DNA from: a virus
DNA: 24,717 nucleotides
IMG/VR virus record: IMGVR_UViG_3300033150_000333
Span: 1 to 24,717 of that record
Direction: 5' to 3' (one strand)
The notes beneath the pieces are model-generated. The model was not told the DNA's origin. It did not search any database and saw only the letters and a program-made list of their open reading frames with translations. Position 1 is the first letter of the stretch. Each line of letters opens with the position of its first letter. Below, in pieces: positions 21,294 to 24,717 of the stretch. Made by a program: the position numbers and the translations under genes.

Positions 21294-21795
21294 CTTCATC
21301 TTCCTCCCACAAATCAGAGAGGACCTCTGCAATTTTAGAGGCAGGGTCCTCTCCAAGCATTGCCTGCTTCTGCTTCATGTGCTGTCTAACCTCACTGGCC
21401 GTAGCAGTAAGCAATTGAACCAGAGCAAGGGGAATTTTCTTCTTCTCAAACACAAGATCAGCAAGCCATTGCCGGGCGCCTTGGTGAAGCTCGTAATCGC
21501 CGGCAATGATATTATCTAATATCTCAATTTCAGACAATCGTTTTTGGGCCTGTACTTCTATCTGTTTTTGGCTTTTCTGATACTGCTCCCGAGCCTCAGC
21601 TTTAACATCAAAGTGTTCATTCATGTGCCGCCAAATGGATTTATGGCTTATGGATTCCTGGTATTCATCTTTTAGCTTTTGCGATGCTTGCCTCGGACTT
21701 AACCCTTCTTCCCTAACCCATCTTTCTATTTCCGTTCTGTGACCCGAATTACACACTTTGCATCGGGCCGAATATCCTGCCGGCATCCGGGCCAC
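21283..21795 (-). CDS. terS: Terminase small subunit (putative)
   Basis: 170 residues. N-terminal C-x2-C and a helix-turn-helix-like segment (C-K-V-C-N-S, L-S-P-R-Q-A-S-Q-K-L, S-H-K-S-I-W-R-H-M-N-E-H) precede a long charged coiled coil and an acidic C-terminal tail (E-E-D-E-D-E-S). Small terminases bind the packaging site with such domains and dock on TerL. It is the first gene of the late operon, follows the 15-bp repeats, and its ATG has GAGGAGGTGG. The terL start lies inside its last codons. Assignment leans on position as TerS sequences are divergent. Confidence 0.78.
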   Translation of the reverse strand: MARMPAGYSARCKVCNSGHRTEIERWVREEGLSPRQASQKLKDEYQESISHKSIWRHMNEHFDVKAEAREQYQKSQKQIEVQAQKRLSEIEILDNIIAGDYELHQGARQWLADLVFEKKKIPLALVQLLTATASEVRQHMKQKQAMLGEDPASKIAEVLSDLWEEDEDES

Positions 21796-21801
21796 CTCCT
21801 C

Positions 21802-21854
21802 GTTACGGTGTTACCGTTACGCTTGTTACCGTTACCTTTGTTACCGTTACGCTA
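21802..21854. repeat. Three 15-bp direct repeats (plus a half copy) upstream of terS
   Basis: GTTACCGTTAC recurs at 21810, 21825 and 21840, a strict 15-bp period, with three to four variable bases between copies (GCTT, CTTT, GCTA). A GTTACGGT half copy starts at 21802. On the minus strand the unit reads roughly GTAACGGTAAC. The array ends only seven bases before the terS ATG region's ribosome site. Repeats beside terS are typical of packaging-initiation (pac/cos) binding sites, or of a regulator's operator. Confidence 0.75.
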
Positions 21855-21859
21855 CAAGT

Positions 21860-21882
21860 AAAAAACCGCCCTCCCGGACGGC
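21860..21882 (-). terminator. Intrinsic terminator in the late-operon leader
   Basis: On the minus strand, CCGTCC pairs with GGGCGG (one G-U) around a GGGA loop, followed by TTTTTT. It lies between the putative late promoter and terS, so unregulated transcripts would stop before the late genes. Confidence 0.75.
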
Positions 21883-21893
21883 TCCTTATAAAA

Positions 21894-22010
21894 CTAGCAA
21901 GCAGTTTGTTTCCACCAGGAATTTGTTATCCGCCACGAGCCAACCCCGTGTACCCCGTAACTCGAAACGGGAACGGTTTCCACCTGGGATTTGTTGCTAC
22001 AGCTTGCTAA
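21894..22010 (-). promoter_or_regulatory. Structured leader with two 20-bp repeats and a closing stem
   Basis: Just after the -10 box the RNA would start near AGCAAGC (22008-22002), which pairs perfectly with GCUUGCU (21902-21896), closing a ~112-nt loop. Inside lie two direct copies of AACAAATYCCWGGTGGAAAC (21995-21976 and 21927-21908, two mismatches), one near each foot of the stem, and a CCCGT/ACGGG hairpin between them. It ends 13 bases before the terminator. No riboswitch family recognised; function likely in terminating or antiterminating the late operon. Confidence 0.55.
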
Positions 22011-22014
22011 TACT

Positions 22015-22059
22015 ATTATACACTTTTTTACCCTTTTCAGGCTTGCAAAAAACTTGCAA
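22015..22059 (-). promoter_or_regulatory. Putative late promoter with paired TTGCAAG activator sites
   Basis: TATAAT (22020-22015) is a consensus -10, but no -35 hexamer sits 16-18 bases upstream. Instead TTGCAAG occurs twice, at 22059-22053 and 22048-22042, exactly 11 bp apart and spanning about -51 to -34. This is the expected look of an activator-dependent promoter; the ArpU/RinA-like gene 300 bp upstream is the obvious candidate activator. Confidence 0.6.
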
Positions 22060-22063
22060 GTTT

Positions 22064-22321
22064 TTAAAAGATACAGTAGTAAACTTTACCACAATTAGCA
22101 CATCTACCAACAGCCCCTATAATTCCGTCTTTATCCCCAACTTTCTGTAATTCAACTTTTGTTTGTTTTGCCACGATGTTTAAGTCATAAAGACCGTACT
22201 TAATGGCCTTATCAAACCTGCATTTGCATAAAACCGTTTGTTCCTTTACCGGAATAGCTTTCTCTATTTCTTCATCACTTAAACCAAGTAAGCTAGCCAT
22301 TGCCAATTTAAGTTTTTCCAT
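22064..22321 (-). CDS. Small Cys-containing protein, unknown
   Basis: 85 residues: a helical N-terminus (L-L-G-L-S-D-E-E-I-E-K-A-I), then C32-K-C34 and, near the end, C74-A-N-C77-G-K-V-Y-Y-C83. The paired Cys motifs suggest a zinc ribbon. AGGAGG precedes the ATG. It lies between the late regulator and the late promoter, a slot where some phages carry small control proteins; a regulatory role is only a guess. No known family recognised. Confidence 0.68.
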   Translation of the reverse strand: MEKLKLAMASLLGLSDEEIEKAIPVKEQTVLCKCRFDKAIKYGLYDLNIVAKQTKVELQKVGDKDGIIGAVGRCANCGKVYYCIF

Positions 22322-22345
22322 CAGGCATACCTCCTTTTTGCTATT

Positions 22346-22813
22346 CTACCACCATCCTAACCTCTCCGCAATCCCATACACAAACCCGGTCCTGTACCGG
22401 TGGAAAGTACTCTCGTCTACAGCAAGAATATCCGCCATATCCCTTGCGCTTATATCGTATCTGTTTTGCCCTTCCATTGCCGCCTTCAACTCCTCCGGTG
22501 GTTCCCAGTATATCGCCAGTCCATATTTCACCCAAACCACTCGACGGCATTCATCTTTCGCTACTAAATATGTATCATGAATAGCCTTTGTAATCCTCTC
22601 CATCTCCCGAAGCAAGATTGAATCCGCCAGCCTGGTCGCCCTGCGCTCAACGATGCTGCTCGCGTACCCGCTCTCACCGACAGCCATGCCGGGCTCTACC
22701 TCCCGGCCGCGCAGGATAATGTCCCGGCGCAATTCATCTATCGCTTTCAATGTATCGTAGTAAGCATAAATCTCCGCCTCTATATGCCTGTATGTCGCTC
22801 TTTTCAGTTTCAC
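22346..22813 (-). CDS. ArpU/RinA-like late transcription regulator
   Basis: 155 residues from GTG 22813; a GTG two codons earlier (22819) is only one base from GGGAGG, so the later one is preferred (seven bases). Y-R-H-I-E-A-E-I-Y-A-Y-Y-D-T-L-K-A-I-D-E-L near the N-terminus is the family hallmark. The C-terminus has a helix-turn-helix: M-A-D-I-L-A-V-D-E-S-T-F-H-R-Y-R, then A-E-R-L-G. These proteins activate late or packaging-region transcription in Gram-positive phages and PICIs. Its place just before the terS control region fits that job. Confidence 0.82.
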   Translation of the reverse strand: MKLKRATYRHIEAEIYAYYDTLKAIDELRRDIILRGREVEPGMAVGESGYASSIVERRATRLADSILLREMERITKAIHDTYLVAKDECRRVVWVKYGLAIYWEPPEELKAAMEGQNRYDISARDMADILAVDESTFHRYRTGFVYGIAERLGWW

Positions 22814-22869
22814 TTGCACACCTCCCGGCCGGTGTGGTAAAATTTAGACAGCCATATCTATTGCCTTTA

Positions 22870-22895
22870 CCCGCCGGGAGGCGGGTTTTGTTTTT
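22870..22895 (+). terminator. Plus-strand terminator-like hairpin
   Basis: CCCGCC-GGGA-GGCGGG is followed in the plus direction by TTTTGTTTTT. No plus-strand gene leads into it here, and on the minus strand no T-run follows, so it would mainly stop antisense transcription. It lies between the 73-residue gene and the late regulator. Confidence 0.5.
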
Positions 22896-23115
22896 ATCTC
22901 AATTTAACGCTTTGTAATTCCAGAGCCTTTTCAGCCAACTTTTTAATGTTTCCCATCTTTTTGTGACCTTCCATATATAAAGTGGGGTCTAAAATAGGAC
23001 CGATTGTTTCCGCTCTATTAATGCTGTCTATAAACTCAGCCAAATCCAAACCCTGCAACATGCCGTGTATCATAATCAAAGTGTTTTGTGTGTTGATATA
23101 ATCTTTCTTATCCAT
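22894..23115 (-). CDS. Small phage protein, unknown (73 aa)
   Basis: 73 residues from ATG 23115 (M-D-K-K-D-Y-I-N-T-Q-N-T-L-I-M-I-H-G-M-L), with AAAGGGTGAT upstream. The frame stays open further upstream but that part has no ribosome site and overlaps the next gene. The protein is helical, with a D-P-T-L-Y-M-E-G-H-K-K motif near the centre. No membrane segment or recognised family. Part of the small-gene cluster between rusA and the late regulator. Confidence 0.68.
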   Translation of the reverse strand: MDKKDYINTQNTLIMIHGMLQGLDLAEFIDSINRAETIGPILDPTLYMEGHKKMGNIKKLAEKALELQSVKLR

Positions 23116-23135
23116 AAAATCACCCTTTCTAAAGA

Positions 23136-23264
23136 CTAAGCCGGCCTGGGCCGCTCTTTCATGAGCCGCTCCCAGTCCACGCCCACAAAACATAGGTACC
23201 GCCTCAGCAGAAGCCGCCAAACGTATGGTTGCATAACCTCCACATATTCTCCCACTTTAATCAT
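23136..23264 (-). CDS. Very small protein (42 aa), unknown
   Basis: 42 residues: M-I-K-V-G-E-Y-V-E-V-M-Q-P-Y-V-W-R-L-L-L-R-R-Y, ending R-P-R-P-A. ATG 23264 overlaps the upstream stop (ATGA), and GGGAAGGGATGG lies before it, so coupled translation is likely. The longer open frame to 23408 is Gly/Ala-rich, out of phase with the gene it would overlap, and is rejected. Function unknown; amphipathic helix with aromatic residues. Confidence 0.5.
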   Translation of the reverse strand: MIKVGEYVEVMQPYVWRLLLRRYLCFVGVDWERLMKERPRPA

Positions 23265-23536
23265 CCCGCCATCCCTTCCCTGAAATACTCCCCTCTGTGA
23301 AACGTCAACACCGCCCAGCCGCCGGTTATTTCCGGTACAGCTACAGCCCACAGCCTCGGCCGGAGCTGCAGCTGCACTGCCCCGGTATGGTCCACCGGTA
23401 CCCCGCATCTTAAAAATGCCACCAGGTGGCGCCGGACCTCTCTGGCAATTACCCGGGCCTCTTCCGGGCCCACGTATTCACGCCACCGCGACATCGCGTG
23501 CGGCATTATGGTTATCGGGAGCTGCCTTCGCTTCAC
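23261..23536 (-). CDS. Small conserved phage protein, unknown (91 aa)
   Basis: 91 residues from GTG 23536, chosen because GGGGAG lies eight bases upstream and it follows the rusA stop; the frame also opens at ATG 23560 within rusA. P-I-T-I-M-P-H-A-M-S-R-W-R-E-Y resembles the 'i..HA..R..eR' opening of small phage and toxin-like proteins, followed by helices and a beta strand block (L-W-A-V-A-V-P, W-A-V-L-T-F-H-R). Function not known; a weak fold resemblance to RelE-type proteins is not claimed. Confidence 0.62.
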   Translation of the reverse strand: MKRRQLPITIMPHAMSRWREYVGPEEARVIAREVRRHLVAFLRCGVPVDHTGAVQLQLRPRLWAVAVPEITGGWAVLTFHRGEYFREGMAG

Positions 23537-23541
23537 TAGGA

Positions 23542-23901
23542 TCACTCCCCTTCTTCGCATTTCCGCAGTTCCACTTCCGCCCTCTCGTCTTTGTCAAAAT
23601 ATATCCCGGTCCCTTGCCCATACTGCTTTATTTGTCTATCGTTTTCCATGACCTGACCGTACTGCAGGCCGTCCTCAATAGCTTTAATAAGATTGCTAAG
23701 GTCCCCGTGCCTTTTATCTCTGAAGTAAAAGCGAACAGTTAAACAGAGGTCTCCTTTCAACTCTTTGGCGCCGGCTGCCTTGGCGCACCAGGCCACTTTT
23801 GTTTGATAATTTAAGCTTTTTCTTGCCCTGCCTATCCATTTTGAGCGCTTAGTCATTCGTTGCGCCGGCACGGGGCGGCCGGGGACGGTGAAGGAAATCA
23901 T
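23542..23901 (-). CDS. rusA: RusA-family Holliday-junction resolvase
   Basis: 119 residues. M-I-S-F-T-V-P-G-R-P-V-P-A-Q-R opens the fold. The active-site region reads K-R-H-G-D-L-S-N-L-I-K-A-I-E-D-G-L, then V-M-E-N-D-R-Q-I, giving the three acidic residues expected (two in the D-x-x-N-x-x-K-A-x-x-D block and the N-D-R/Q-I Asp). RusA resolves branched recombination or replication intermediates before packaging. Length matches the family. Its ATG overlaps the MazG-like stop (ATGA). Confidence 0.9.
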   Translation of the reverse strand: MISFTVPGRPVPAQRMTKRSKWIGRARKSLNYQTKVAWCAKAAGAKELKGDLCLTVRFYFRDKRHGDLSNLIKAIEDGLQYGQVMENDRQIKQYGQGTGIYFDKDERAEVELRKCEEGE

Positions 23902-24717
23902 GCCGAACCTTCCTTTCTAACCTCTATAAGTTGCTCATAAATTTGCGCTGCCACCGCGGCCACCTGTACAATTTCTTTCTTTAAGTCCTCCGGCCGGTTT
24001 TCCAGAGCGGCTTTGTTCACCTCGCCAACTTCCTCACCGAGAATTACGCACCATACCGACCAGGGTTGCCGCTGGACACCCCACTTACCATTTTGCCGCT
24101 TTCGTTCTTCTGCAACCGCGGCAAAGAATTCGTACAGATTATTTTTCCGGTTGGCAAACTCCAACCTTGCTATGCGTTCATCAAATAATCCCAGTTTTTT
24201 GTTTATATTATCTAATTCGCTAAATAAAGCTGCTGGAAGTAAGCAAGAAAGGCCCTGTATAAACTCCTGGTTTATTTCATAATTATCTGTTTCAAGATTT
24301 TTGTTAATTTTTTTCGCTTCTCCGTTAGTTCCATTATCCGTCTTGCTTTCTTTATACTGCTTCTTTAATTCGTTAATCGTCCAGTAAGGCAGATTAAAAC
24401 GTTCAGATATTTCCTTTCCGTTCAGACCTTTGGCAAGCAATTCGTTTAATTTTTGTTCGGGAAGTAATTCCCGAGCTCTATCCATAGCAGTTTTCATTTT
24501 TTTATCACTACCTTTATCAATATTTTCCATTTTCTTAATTTTTGTGGTGTTAATGCCGTAAGCTCTTCTAAGCTCATAAAGCGTCCCATAAGACAAGCCG
24601 AATTTTTTTGCAATTGCTTTTGGTTTTTCTCCTTGGTTAATTAAATCGATTAACTTATCTCTAGGTAAAATTTTCTTTAGCTTTTCAAGCTTTTTCTGAC
24701 TTTCGCTTTTTGGCTTA
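23898..24717 (-). CDS. MazG-like pyrophosphohydrolase with tandem HTH repeats (5' end outside window)
   Basis: The frame is open to the window edge, so the N-terminus is missing; TTG 24596 is an internal codon. Two similar helix-turn-helix units occur: I-L-P-R-D-K-L-I-D-L-I-N-Q-G, with A-I-A-K-K-F-G-L-S-Y-G-T-L-Y-E-L; and L-L-P-E-Q-K-L-N-E-L-L-A-K-G, with E-I-S-E-R-F-N-L-P-Y-W-T-I-N-E-L. A linker and coiled coil follow, then a MazG-type domain: A-E-E-R-K-R-Q, I-L-G-E-E-V-G-E-V-N-K-A-A-L, and E-I-V-Q-V-A-A-V-A-A-Q. The E-E-V-G-E plus later E/Q helix is the metal/NTP site. A DNA-binding or sensing role for the front half is inference. Confidence 0.75.
   Translation of the reverse strand, partial: KPKSESQKKLEKLKKILPRDKLIDLINQGEKPKAIAKKFGLSYGTLYELRRAYGINTTKIKKMENIDKGSDKKMKTAMDRARELLPEQKLNELLAKGLNGKEISERFNLPYWTINELKKQYKESKTDNGTNGEAKKINKNLETDNYEINQEFIQGLSCLLPAALFSELDNINKKLGLFDERIARLEFANRKNNLYEFFAAVAEERKRQNGKWGVQRQPWSVWCVILGEEVGEVNKAALENRPEDLKKEIVQVAAVAAQIYEQLIEVRKEGSA

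Noticed and set aside
21908-21995. Two 20-bp repeats with a 48-bp spacer as a minimal CRISPR
   Set aside because: Only two imperfect copies, too short for usual repeats, no cas genes, and both lie inside a leader closed by its own inverted repeat.
23265-23408. Longer 90-residue form of the small gene at 23136-23264
   Set aside because: The extra part is Gly/Ala-rich shadow of the gene on the same strand in another frame; the ATGA overlap supports the short form.

Overview
The window is most of a temperate siphovirus (long, non-contractile tail) prophage of a Gram-positive, Clostridia-type Firmicute. The host call rests on strong GGAGG ribosome sites, frequent GTG/TTG starts, and an LLH-family holin, an XhlA-type protein and an ArpU/RinA-type regulator, all typical of Firmicute phages. 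The genus cannot be fixed from sequence alone. Almost every gene lies on the minus strand, so the functional order runs from high to low coordinates. No integrase, repressor or replication genes are inside the window; they should lie beyond base 24717.

Right end (24717-22064), end of the early region: a MazG-like nucleotide pyrophosphohydrolase with tandem helix-turn-helix repeats (cut by the window edge), a RusA Holliday-junction resolvase, three small unknown genes, an ArpU/RinA-like late regulator and a small Cys-rich protein. Control region (22060-21796): a -10 box with no -35 but two TTGCAAG repeats 11 bp apart, a ~115-nt leader that can close on itself, an intrinsic terminator, and three 15-bp direct repeats just upstream of terS. 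This looks like the switch for the ~21-kb late operon.

Late operon (21795-370): terS, terL (broken by a one-base homopolymer indel in this sequence), an antisense HNH-like gene, portal, Mu-F-like minor head protein, a large protease/scaffold polyprotein with a nested scaffold start, decoration protein, major capsid, five connector/completion-region genes, a C2H2 zinc-finger protein, tail tube, tail chaperones with a textbook -1 frameshift site, tape measure, baseplate hub, fibres, and lysis genes (XhlA-like, phosphodiester glycosidase with peptidoglycan-binding tail, M15 peptidase, LLH holin). A terminator at 232-273 ends the operon. The first 31 bases match the 3' part of a tRNA-Pro(GGG), which looks like the attachment-site core at the lysis end of the prophage.

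Most unusual points: (1) the baseplate hub gene is split into two reading frames by a 1.2-kb, three-gene fibre cassette, and a second cassette of the same layout lies just downstream; (2) the late-operon control region combines a paired-repeat promoter, a self-closing leader with a terminator, and 15-bp iterons; (3) a lone plus-strand HNH-like gene without the catalytic His pair sits between terL and portal; (4) two genes carry homopolymer frameshifts that a single base repairs, so either the prophage is decaying or the read has indel errors.
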